A DNA stretch of 64,000 bases from assembly GCA_030490835.1 (NCBI GenBank), contig CM059977.1, positions 8,770,765 through 8,834,764 on the forward strand, read 5' to 3'. Origin of the DNA: Annona cherimola (Eukaryota > Streptophyta > Magnoliopsida > Magnoliales > Annonaceae). A program made the translations under genes and the position numbers. Positions 54,960 to 64,000 of this stretch are shown here, piece after piece. Numbering within the stretch: position 1 is the stretch's first letter; every line of letters starts with the position of its first letter. A model generated the notes under the pieces. It saw nothing but the letters and a program-made list of their open reading frames with translations. It made no database searches and was not told where the DNA came from.

Positions 54960-56152
54960 TGTTGACACCCCACCGTTGGGCCCAAATATGGATAAATTGA
55001 AATGGATTACAAGTCCAAGCAAATTCAAGACACAAAAGGAAGTTCAAGCCAGCTAAGCGGGCCATTCCGCACTCAACCCACAGGAGCGAAGCTCCACCGA
55101 GCCTCGAAGAAGGCTTTTCAACAACCAGACCAGGCCCACAAAAGAGCGAAGCTCCTACAGGCCACCTCAACTGGCTCCACAATGCAGCCCAAGCCTCAGA
55201 AGCAGGCTTTCCTACAATTCTGGGCCCCTACAACGGCCCACCCCAAAGCAAACGGGCTTAGCCAAGCTCAAGTCCACCAAACTCAAGCATATGGACCAAG
55301 CCCAAACCTTCAAATGGCTCAAGGCCCACGATCTCAAACCAAACTCAAGCATATGGACCAAGTCCAAAGCCTTCAAGTGGCCCAAGGCCCATGGTCTCAA
55401 CCCAAACTCAAGTAGATGGACCAAGTCCAACTCTTCAAGAAGCCCAAGCCCATGGACCAAGTCCATGACCCCAAGTGGCCCAAAAGCCCACTCCTATATC
55501 TATAAAAGGAGGAGCACCCCTCCTCATTTGAGACTTGAAGAGAGACATCCCAAAGGGGAGGACGGGAGTCTGCAGCAACGCCCCGGCGTCCCGGCTTTTC
55601 ACGCTCTCCAAGCCACGCTCTCTCTTCCACGCCCCCTTTCCATCTCTCCCATTCTCTCAAATCTTTCATTTTACCCCCTTTCACGCCGTGTAAACCGCCT
55701 CGGGTTGGCAGATTTCTCCATATTTGCTTCAATCCGTAGGCCGGAACCCGATCTCTGTATTATTAGTGCCTTATTTCTTTAAACAGGGTCTGATCTCCCT
55801 TTAAAGATCAGTGGCGACTCTATTTTTCTTTATTTTTATGTGTGCGTGTTTGAGTTAACGCCCCGGCAAGGTGGGTGCACGCGGGTCCACGGATCCCAGC
55901 ATAATACGCTGCCGTTATGCTGCCGGATTTGTGACTTGACCCGTGTACGGAAAGCCCCGTCTTAGCCGTTATGCTGCCGAAATCACGAGAAAATACCCAC
56001 ACGCCAACTTTCCTAAAAGATATGAAGCCTAATGCGTTTTACCCCATGTGAATGCAGGAAATCTAAGCCACGTTGCTTTTCAACACGATCCACATTTTCA
56101 AGGCCCGGGAAACCATTACGAGCCCACCGTAGCGCTCACGGCGGGTGCTACA
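54960..56152 (+). repeat. 3' long terminal repeat
   Basis: 1193 bp. The one-base difference from the 5' LTR is AAGCCACG against AAGCCCACG. It is followed directly by the ATATG target duplication. Confidence 0.93.
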
Positions 56153-57297
56153 ATATGCCATATATAATTTGGGTTTGGGCTTATTGAGTTTAGGTTTACT
56201 TCAACCCAAGACCAAACCGTTTTCAATTCGGATTTGGTAAATCGGGCTTGAGTTATAACATATAGTTTTAATACTACTCCAATTTGAGCTTGGCGGGTTG
56301 GGTTAGGATTGAACCCAAACCGAGTCCCATCCCTACCTTCAAATGTGTATATAGTAGGGAATATCATCATATCGATTTTATAAAAAATTTAAAGATTTTC
56401 TTTTTTATGTTAGAAAATTTTAAAGAATGGTCTAATTAAAAATTATAACCTTTTTATCCTATTAAAATTTCAAAATTTTAAGTCTATACCTAATACTATA
56501 ATCTAACTCACGAACATCAACATTGAACATAATCTAAAAATACTATTATATATCCTTAATTAAGTCTAAGTGTTTGATAAAATTTTAAAAAGGCTGGTCA
56601 AATATTCCTCTTTGCTTAGGCATAATGCCTTTTTATTGATATTGTACATTATGACATTTTTATATTGCATATCAAGTTTATTCACTATGAAGAAAATATG
56701 CTCCGCATATCTCAAAAGATACCCTAAACTCTTATTTATAAATATCGAGATCAAATTCCACGAACAATTAGTAGGGTATAAATGCCCCTAACCAGCTTCG
56801 AACACTAATAGATTATAAGATAGCCACTATCCGACGTCGAACACTAATAGATTATAAGATAGCCACTATCCGACGCCACGACGCGACGCGCGTCGTGGTG
56901 TCCAGGCGTAATACTTTTGCAAACAAACAAAGATACTAAACAAGGGGCTTTTGTAAAATAAAACTTATCGATATATATTATACATGCAGATGGTAAGAGA
57001 ATGCAGATAATTGCAAAAAGTCTGCATAGAATTTTATAATGCAAATATATAACTAGAAAACAATGGATAGAAGCTTTGCAAATAAAGATACGTGGATTCT
57101 TTTTCCCTCTTTCTTTGTCTTTCTCAAACTCAAAAACTTTTCTACTATTTTTTACCAGCGGCGCAACTGTGTTTAATTAGCAAAGAGGACTGATTTGTAA
57201 ATGAGGTAGCAACATTTTGTTGGGGCAGCGATCAATAGTGGACTTTTCTTCATTTTGCAAAAAAAAAAGTGGAAATGCTTGGCTAGGAGCCAACAAA
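56153..57297. other. Intergenic DNA right of the retrotransposon
   Basis: 56160-56340 is rich in AACCC/GGGTT phrases and ends GTCCCATCCCTACC, resembling one arm of a hAT derivative. The remainder is AT-rich with no gene, apart from the small repeat and hairpin at 56798-56898. Confidence 0.4.
56798..56898. repeat. 39-bp tandem duplication followed by a perfect hairpin
   Basis: CGAACACTAATAGATTATAA and the following GATAGCCACTATCCGACG occur twice with a 39-base period (from 56799 and 56838). Then CCACGACGCG (56876-56885), three bases ACG, and CGCGTCGTGG (56889-56898) form a 10-bp perfect GC-rich stem. Confidence 0.8.
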
Positions 57298-57631
57298 TAT
57301 GGTTTTTGAAATTTAAACTATTTGACTTAATCCAAATGGTAAAGAGCTCAAGTTCCCTTTATATCGATTGAAAAACTATTTAACTGATTTAAAATATATC
57401 GTAAATAAATATTAATTCAAAATAGTACATATAGATGCAGTACATTTTTTTTTATCCCTCTCTCATCTTGGATGATCAAAAAATTAATGGAGAGCACGGT
57501 AATTGGGCAAACGAGGCAAGTGCTTCTTCTACCCAACCTTAGATTCCATGAGTCCTACACTACAAACACTTACACATACTCATGTCAACCATTTGATCAT
57601 CAAGTGATGTCATACATGCAATAACTTGGGG

Positions 57632-57890
57632 TGTGTAATGTGTATTTGGAAAGTAATAAAATTTCTTAATGAAAAATTTTTAATATAAAAATTTTTAAAA
57701 TTAGGAAAAATGATATAACATAATAGGAGTAATGATGAAGAGAAATAGAATAAAATTAAAATAGATAAGTTACTTGTGTTGGTGATTATATAAAAATGAT
57801 TGAAAAGTGTGATACTTGCATTGGAAGATATAAAAATGATTAAAAAAGTTTTATCTTAACAGTTTTTACTTATTGCCAAACACACCTGTG
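57632..57890 (-). mobile_element. Tourist-like MITE (family A), shared with copy 1
   Basis: Starts GGGTGTGTAATGTGTATTTG and ends TTGCCAAACACACC; orthologue of the element at 28759-29037. Confidence 0.65.
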
Positions 57891-58114
57891 ATTTAAAAGT
57901 TTTAATAGATTTATCAGTATTGTCAAACAATTTTAGTTTCATAATAGGTAATTATTATTTTACAATAAATTTTTGTTTTCCAATTAATGATAGTGTTACG
58001 TTTTATAAAATCACTTGGTAAGCAAAACATAAGCATTTCAGCTTGCATGGAAAGTTAAAAAAAAGTTTAGACAAAGCACTGTACCTTTTGTTTGGTTGAA
58101 TATAATTTATAATA

Positions 58115-58345
58115 GACTTCAGTCCTATGCTCCCGGGAGCATGGGAGCATGCAGTGTTGCATGCTCCCGGGCGCATACACACATATATTTTTATTTTTTT
58201 TGAATTTTTTTTATAAAATTGTTAGCTCAAATATATTTAATCTATGAAATTTTTTTTACTATTTTTAAGTATTTTAGATATTTATTTTTTATTTTTGAAA
58301 ATGAGTGACATTTTAATAATTTAACGGGAGCACAGGACCGAAGTC
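58115..58345. mobile_element. 231-bp MITE with 21-bp inverted ends
   Basis: The ends (58115-58135 and 58325-58345) pair with two mismatches: GACTTCAGTCCTATGCTCCC against GACTTCGGTCCTGTGCTCCC. Copy 1 reads straight through here (GAATATAACTGATAACGG), an empty site. The interior contains an extra palindrome (GGGAGCATG...CATGCTCCC) and a family B-like core (TTTTTTATAAAATTGTTAGC). Confidence 0.75.
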
Positions 58346-58400
58346 CATTGATAACGGGGTGCATATATCACAGCACAAAGGGGACACTACGTGCAGGGGA

Positions 58401-60403
58401 CACTCGTCAGGTCATGTGGTAAATGTGGACAAGACGGCGATTTTCTTCAGCTCCAACATGGATGGCTCTAGTAGGCGGGATGTCTCCCAACTGCTGGGGT
58501 CGACGGGTGACGAGCTCCAACATTACCTTGGCCTCCCAGCATGGCTGGATAGAGCAAAGTCGAGCGTATTCAAGTACCTAAAAGAACGCATATGGAAAAG
58601 AATGCAAGGGTGGAAGGGTAAACTCCTCTCATGGGGTGGGAAGGAGATTCTGATTAAGGCTGTTGCACAGGCTATCCCGTCATACGCGATGAGCATATTT
58701 CTACTACCTAAGACTTTCTGCCATGATCTCAACGGACTATTTAGCAGGTTCCGGTGGGGCGAACAAGGAAACAAACGTAAAATGAGTTGGGTTGCATGAA
58801 GCGAAATGTGCAAGACAAAGCTTTCTGGAGTATTGGGATTCAGAGATATCAACCACTTTAACCTAGCAATGCTTGCAAAACAAGCATGGAGGCTGATAAC
58901 AAACACCAACTCATTCTGCTACAAGATGCTAAAGGCTCGTTACTTCCCAAATGATGACTTTTGGCAATGTAGGGAGAGAGCGGCTGATTCCTTCACATGG
59001 AGGTGCATTCTAAAGGCCAGAGATGCAATTCGACCGGGATGCAGATGGCGAATTGATAATGGTAGCGGGTTTGTTTCTTCGGGGACTGCTGGCTAGATTA
59101 TGTGGTAACAAAAGCGGGCCCTCTTCCTTTATCAATATCGGAGGACGCTTCGGTTAGCTTGTTCATCAACGACGACACAAATACGTGGAACAGGGATCTA
59201 GTAGTGCCAGCGGTGGGCGAGTCGGGATGGCAGCCGATCAACCTAATCCCCCTCTCTCGATTGGGTGGGGACGATGCCGTGTATTGGAAACATGAACCCA
59301 ATGGGGCTTTTTCTGTCAGATCAGCTTATAGATTTCTCACTTCGTGTGCTATTTACCCATCAAATGCAGGTATTTTCAAAGCTATTTGGAGAACGAAGCT
59401 CCCCAGCAAGGTACTCATCTTTGGATGGAGATTATTCAGGAACGCCCTTCCAACATTGGCGAATTTGCAGAGGAGGGGCATTGGGGTGAACCCTCTTTGT
59501 TTGTTTTACAGGTCCAATGTCGAGGATGCAAACCACTTGTTTGTGGGATGTCCGTGCACAAGAGGTGTGTGGTCTACGTTTTTGAGAGCTATCCCAGCAG
59601 GGGCGTCGATTGAGGCTGCCCTGAGGTCACTGGTACAAAAAAAAGGATAAAAGATCTAGCTCTTTTCATTCTATCTTGCTCGAGAGTGTGGTTTATGCAT
59701 AACAGGTACAGGGAGGAAGGGAAACAGCCGGAGCTTACTGGTATCACAGATTGGTGCCTTGAGTTTCTTGAGCAACATAATCGTGCAAAGCTCCTATGCA
59801 GAGATGGTGCAATGGACCAACCTCTGGTACCTAGGTGGACCTTGCCGCCACTGGGGAGTCCTCAGGATAAATGTTGATGCTAGGAAACATTGTGGGAGTT
59901 TGTTTACAGGGTACGCGGCAGTTATCAGGGACTCGCAAGGCGCCTTTATTGGGGCGAAGGGCTGGCGGCATATGGGGTTTGTTGAACCTCTGCTCATGGA
60001 AGCAAATGCTTTCCTTATGGGAGTAAACCGGGCTCTCCATACCGGTCTTCATAGGGTGCAGATAGAAACGGACTCACTTCTTCTATTTAGGTTCTTAGTG
60101 TCGGATTCTATTGTCTCCTCACCGGCAGGGCTTGTTATCTCCGAGATCTCTGCTTATCCTCAAATATCGACTCATCATGTTCTTCGGCAAGAAAACAGGA
60201 CGGCCCACGCTTTAGCTGATTTTGTGTCAGTTACCTTTTTGGACCAATATGTATGGTGGGGAAACCCCCCACAGGCTATTGTAGCAAATATTTGTACAAA
60301 TAATTTTTTGGCAATGCAGTGCTTGGACCGCTCTTTCCATCTTTCATCCCAAAATGGATGAGGGATGGCTAGGGTCAATCCTTTTCATCAAAAAAAAAAA
60401 AAA
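58401..60403 (+). mobile_element. 5'-truncated L1-type LINE (RT C-terminus and RNase H)
   Basis: It ends in 14 A residues (60390-60403). Frames show the end of the reverse transcriptase domain (NVDKTAIFFSSNMDG, YLGLPAWLDRAKSSVFKYLK, RMQGWKGKLLSWGGKEILIK, AQAIPSYAMSIFLLPK, FNLAMLAKQAWRLI), the zinc-binding-like C-terminal part (LFYRSNVEDANHLFVGCPC) and RNase H (INVDARKH, AAVIRDSQ, LMEANAFLMGVNRAL, VQIETDSLLLFRFL, AHALADFVSV). One nonsense codon (a TGA at about 58797 where the family has Trp) and about three frameshifts break it. Copy 1 of the duplication lacks it. Confidence 0.85.
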
Positions 60404-60449
60404 TACAGGGGCAGCACTAATCAAGGATGGGTGTGCCGTTTGCCGATGA

Positions 60450-60665
60450 AAGTTTTTTAATTTTGATAAAATAATATGATATGATAATGGTAATTACGAG
60501 GATTGAAAAGAATAAAGTTAAAATAGATAGTTTAAATGTATGGATAATTATGTAAAAATAATTACAAAGTAAGATAATTATATAAAAAAAGGGAAAAATA
60601 ATAAAATTTAGTTGTTGAGAGCGAAATTTTTTTAATTTAAAATACTTTTATTATAAACAAACACT
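60450..60665 (-). mobile_element. Old Tourist-like MITE (family A)
   Basis: A decayed copy from AAAATAATATGATATGATAA to ATTATAAACAAACACTCCCC. Its counterpart in copy 1 was itself hit by the Tourist at 29744-30012. Confidence 0.5.
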
Positions 60666-62594
60666 CCCCGTAAAAATAGATTTTGGGAAGGGAGGGGGTG
60701 GGTGTGACTGGTTCGAAATGTTTCCATAGATTTACATGTATTATCAAACAATATTAGTTTTATAGTATGTTATTATTATTTTATTATAAATATTTATTTT
60801 CTAATTGAATATCAATTTTATAAAATCACGCGATGAGCAATAGGCATTTCAATTTTCAACTTGCATAGAAAGTTTTTTAAAAAAAATTTGCACAAAGCAC
60901 TGCACCTTTTATTGGTTGCACATGTAGTTGATCACGTGGTGCATGGATCACAGCATAAAAAGACTACCATCTGTCTAATTACTTGCAGTCAGCTCTTGCC
61001 AGCAGCATCCTACGTCATTGTATTCTCTCCTATTAATAGACGTGGGGCCAGTGACTGGGTCGCGAGTAAATGTTCCGAAAGGCCAAGGAACACGATTGGA
61101 TGACATGGGCTTTGGATGTGACGACAATAATCAATTTTTGAAAATGTTTTTTTTTTTTAATTTTCAATATAATTTTACGTGAAAATGTAAGAATCTTTTG
61201 TACGAACTAAATTTACATACAATCCCTAATATACTCAAAATATTTCACAAACTTCTCTTATGTCAATAATATTTTACTATAAATTTCTATTATACTCATG
61301 TTATTAACACAATTAATATCTATTCCATTAGAAAAATGATTTTACTCCTTTGAAATTATTTTAGTTAAATGATTCAGCCTTAATATGACTATTGAATCAT
61401 TTAATGTCACCTAGTAGTGATTTATTATCATCAATTGAATCATATTAGAGTTGAATTATTATACTTAGAAGATTTTCAAGGGGCAAATTGTCTTTTCAAC
61501 ATGGCAGATAACAATTATATTGACAACATGGACACGAGAAAAATTCATAACAAAATATTATAGGTATAAGAAAAATCTACGAAACATTATGCATATATAA
61601 GGAATTAGAGATAAATGCTATATGTATAAAATAAATTTTTACTTTTTTATTTTAAAAAAATTACTTTTTTTATTCTCACCATAGTTTCATAATTCTTGTT
61701 ACGCAATCCTTCGTCTCATTCACCTTAGAATAAATTTTTTTGCGTGACTACCTCAATACTTTTATATTCTCTCTTGTTTATATTAGGGGTGCAATTTAGG
61801 TAGAATATTCACCAACCCGATCCTAAATTGAGTATGACAAAGTAAGAAATATTACCTATTGATATGAATAGTGTATACATTATTATTCATTCTACTAAAT
61901 ATGGGTAAGAGCTGAGGTAGGATAAACACGTTGGGTGCTCGGAACCGACCTAGAACCAACCCGTATGAGTATCCTGTTGAGTGAATAATTATATATAAGT
62001 GCATTATATATAATATATTTAGGGCTCGTTTTTAATATATAAAATTCTTGGGTTGAATTTGTATTTTGGATGAGTATGTAATGATGTATACTAAGAATGA
62101 GTAAAATTGTACTGAGAATAAGTAAAATTATATTGGAAATGAAAAAGATGTCTTAAAAATTGAAAAGTTACCAGCAAATATAATTTTAATACAAGAATCT
62201 TACATAATTTTTACATTCTCACGTACATCAATCTCCAAGCTACTGTCCATTTATCCAAGTGCCAACCAACCAAGGCTTGTCTTCCTTTTTTAGAGCATAT
62301 GGGTGTGTTTGGTAACAACAAGAACTTGCAACAACGATTTTTTGGACAACCTCGAGCTCGATTATTTCTATTTCCTACTGCAACTATGTATTTCAGTCTG
62401 GCTTTGCTCCCGGGTCTATCAGTGCGGCACGCATGGGTGCGCCCAAATTCTCACCAAGCCCCTGCTTGCAGCTACACACCCGCTCCCTAATTAGCCAATC
62501 TTCACTAAAACCTCAACGGTGCATACTAACTTATTTTTACTGAGGGGTGTTCGCATCGCTGGGCACATGGCTGTTCCCATGCGTCCCGCCAAAA

Positions 62595-62598
<4 letters not shown>
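60666..62598. other. AT-rich DNA, no gene seen
   Basis: The part to about 61740 is segmental-duplication copy 2. From about 61785 (TTAGGGGTGCAATTTAGG) there is a hAT-like terminal phrase with AACCCG-rich DNA after it, but no matching right end was found. A short frame at 62299-62490 shows no motif. Confidence 0.4.
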
Positions 62599-62632
<34 letters not shown>

Positions 62633-62842
62633 AACAAATAGAGTTATGTGTATTTAACTTATAAATCAAATTTTATTATTTTTAAATACTTTTAATTATT
62701 TTTTATTTTTAAATACTGTGGCATTTTTCGTAATTTCTGAGTCAGAAAATTACGAAAATGCTACTTTGTTTAAAAATAAAAAATACTTAAAAATATAAAA
62801 AAGTTAAAACTTAATTTATAAGTTAAATATACCTAACTCTAA
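62599..62842. mobile_element. Hairpin MITE (family B) with perfect loop centre
   Basis: After an AT dinucleotide run (62599-62629), arms at about 62642-62738 and 62745-62842 fold back: TATTTAACTTATAAAT pairs with ATTTATAAGTTAAATA, and CATTTTTCGTAATTTCT with GAAAATTACGAAAATG. The loop is GAGTCA. Confidence 0.7.
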
Positions 62843-63846
62843 TGTTTATAAAAAAATAAAAAAATATTTTTTTTGCCGGGCCTAACAAAATCACCATTCA
62901 TTTTTATTTTATTTTATTTTGATAGCAAACGGTGCATACGAACTTAGAATCAGGGAGAAACCGACATCGTCTTCCATTTTTCTTCCATCGGTAACTTATC
63001 TGCCTCTCTTTCATTCTCGTCGCCACTCTTCTCCCATCTGATTTCTTTATCACGGTCGCCGTCCAAAATCCCAACTTCTGTAGATCTCACAAATCAGCTC
63101 GGTGTAGCACAAAAAAAGAATTTACACAACTAAGGGAAGCGTGTAAAAATTTCCACCGTATCACTTCGCATAGATTATAAACTAGACTAGCACAGGTGGC
63201 ATGAAAACGATGGTGTCGTGGAGCGGGGCTGGGGAAATTTAAAACTGGACGTGGCTGCGTCAGGTGCGGATGCTACGGCCTGATCTTATGCTTCCGGTTG
63301 GTGTACTAGGGTGTAAATTTTTTTAAATTTTTTATAAAATTATTAATTTAAATATATTTAACATATATATTAAGTTTTATTATTTATAGAGACTCGTAGA
63401 TTCTTTTAAAAAAATATAGGTTTCAAAAAAAATATAGATTTAAATTAAGTTGTATCCGCAAGTCTCAAAAAAAATAAAAATAAAACACTTAGGTTTCATT
63501 ATTTTTCTTTAAAAAAAAAAATTTATACACAAGTGCACCAGAGCTACACGATATACGTGATGGTAACTGGTCATTTGCTTAGCCTTAAATGCAAGGAGGC
63601 CCCCTCATTAATAATTCTTTTATAAATGGAAAACAAAACGTCCTCTCTTGCCCTTAAGTGGAAGTAGGTCCCATCACTGATTTCGAATTTTGCAATGTGT
63701 TGTGTATGCTCCTCAATCGATCTTATCCAGAACTACGAGTGTAAACAGTACGGCTAGGGTTTAGGGTTAGTAAAATCTAAATCTAAATCTTAATCTTAAT
63801 TTTAATTTTGTTTACAAAATCTAAATCTTAACTCTATTTATATAAG
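62843..63846. other. Intergenic DNA with a family B remnant
   Basis: 62950-63280 is less AT-rich with CT-rich stretches (TCTGCCTCTCTTTCATTCTC), perhaps a decayed 5' region; no frame is convincing. A family B core lies at about 63312-63535 (ATAAAATTATTAATTTAAAT, AAGTTTTATTATTTATAGA). Confidence 0.4.
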
Positions 63847-64000
63847 TTAAGAGTATGTTTGGGAAGTAGTAAAACTTTTGATGAAAAATTTTTAGTCTAC
63901 AAAATTTTAAAACGTGAGAAAATGATATGATATGATAGGGTAATGAATTAAAGTAAAGAAAATAAAGTTAAAATAGATATATTAGTTGTATTGATAGTTG
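63847..64000 (-). mobile_element. Tourist-like MITE (family A), cut by window end
   Basis: Starts GAGTATGTTTGGGAAGTAGT and continues through GATATGATAGGGTAATGAAT and AAATAGATATATTAGTTGT to the edge of the window. Confidence 0.65.

Larger units (their letters stand above)
50073..56152 (+). mobile_element. Complete gag-only LTR retrotransposon, TSD ATATG
   Basis: LTRs are 50073-51266 and 54960-56152; both begin TGTTGACACCCCACCG and end GGGTGCTACA. ATATG flanks the element at 50068-50072 and 56153-56157. A primer binding site (51270-51287) follows the 5' LTR and a G-rich polypurine tract (about 54947-54955) precedes the 3' LTR. The interior of about 3.7 kb holds tandem repeats, an A-rich tract and a broken Ty3-type gag. 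No protease, reverse transcriptase, RNase H or integrase motif is visible, so it must depend on another element, like TR-GAG elements described in plants. Gag and the leader style suggest a Tat/Ogre-like parent. Confidence 0.93.
57298..61740. repeat. Segmental duplication, copy 2 (partner 28390-36300)
   Basis: Collinear with copy 1 in three blocks, 57298-58114, 58346-58400 and 60404-61740. It lacks the Tourist copies at 29253 and 29744 and the MULE nest, and instead holds a MITE and a LINE. About 52 bases present in copy 1 (29612-29663) are missing at the LINE insertion point. Confidence 0.8.

Noticed and set aside
1..64000. Defence, secretion or other bacterial-type system, or CRISPR-like array
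   Set aside because: The window is plant nuclear DNA; repeats are MITEs, tandem slippage products or LTRs, with no spacer-like organisation.

Overview
The window is nuclear DNA from a flowering plant. It is AT-rich, its genes are spliced with GT-AG introns, and its proteins are typical plant families (KORRIGAN-type GH9 cellulase, AKR2 chaperone, ketopantoate hydroxymethyltransferase, a P-class PPR protein, a UGT91-like glycosyltransferase). It also carries plant transposons: Tourist-like MITEs, MULEs, a hAT, L1-type LINEs and a gag-only LTR element. The KORRIGAN sequence looks more like monocot or magnoliid versions than Arabidopsis, but that is a weak impression and no species is claimed. 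All reading was by eye, so identities and copy counts are approximate.

Layout. 1-408: 3' end of a ketopantoate hydroxymethyltransferase gene. 409-4432: transposon-derived intergenic DNA. 4433-9319: complete eight-exon AKR2 gene (+). 9320-12441: AKR2 3' region and a tandemly duplicated hairpin element. 12442-16382: complete six-exon KORRIGAN gene (-). 16383-24827: mostly empty, with MITEs, an orphan exon-like block (21107-21284) and a 199-bp tandem duplication. 24828-26309: intronless PPR gene (-). 26310-42077: transposon-rich, including a three-level nest (MULE containing a hAT containing a second MULE) at 30515-35550, in which the two MULEs carry fragments of a PWWP-protein gene and an AT-hook (AHL) gene. 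42078-43508: intronless UGT91-like gene (-). Its 5' end and promoter were tandemly duplicated (43328-48073), leaving a truncated UGT pseudogene, and a LINE later landed in the promoter-side copy. 50073-56152: complete LTR retrotransposon with 5-bp target duplication, near-identical LTRs and a broken gag but no pol. 57298-61740: a second copy of the DNA that flanks the nested MULE, so each copy provides empty sites for insertions in the other.

The genes do not form a pathway or cluster; they are independent single-copy-looking housekeeping genes plus one UGT. The most informative content is the insertion history: several elements can be delimited exactly from target-site duplications or from empty sites in the same window. 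I found no tRNA, rRNA, CRISPR or organelle-derived segment.
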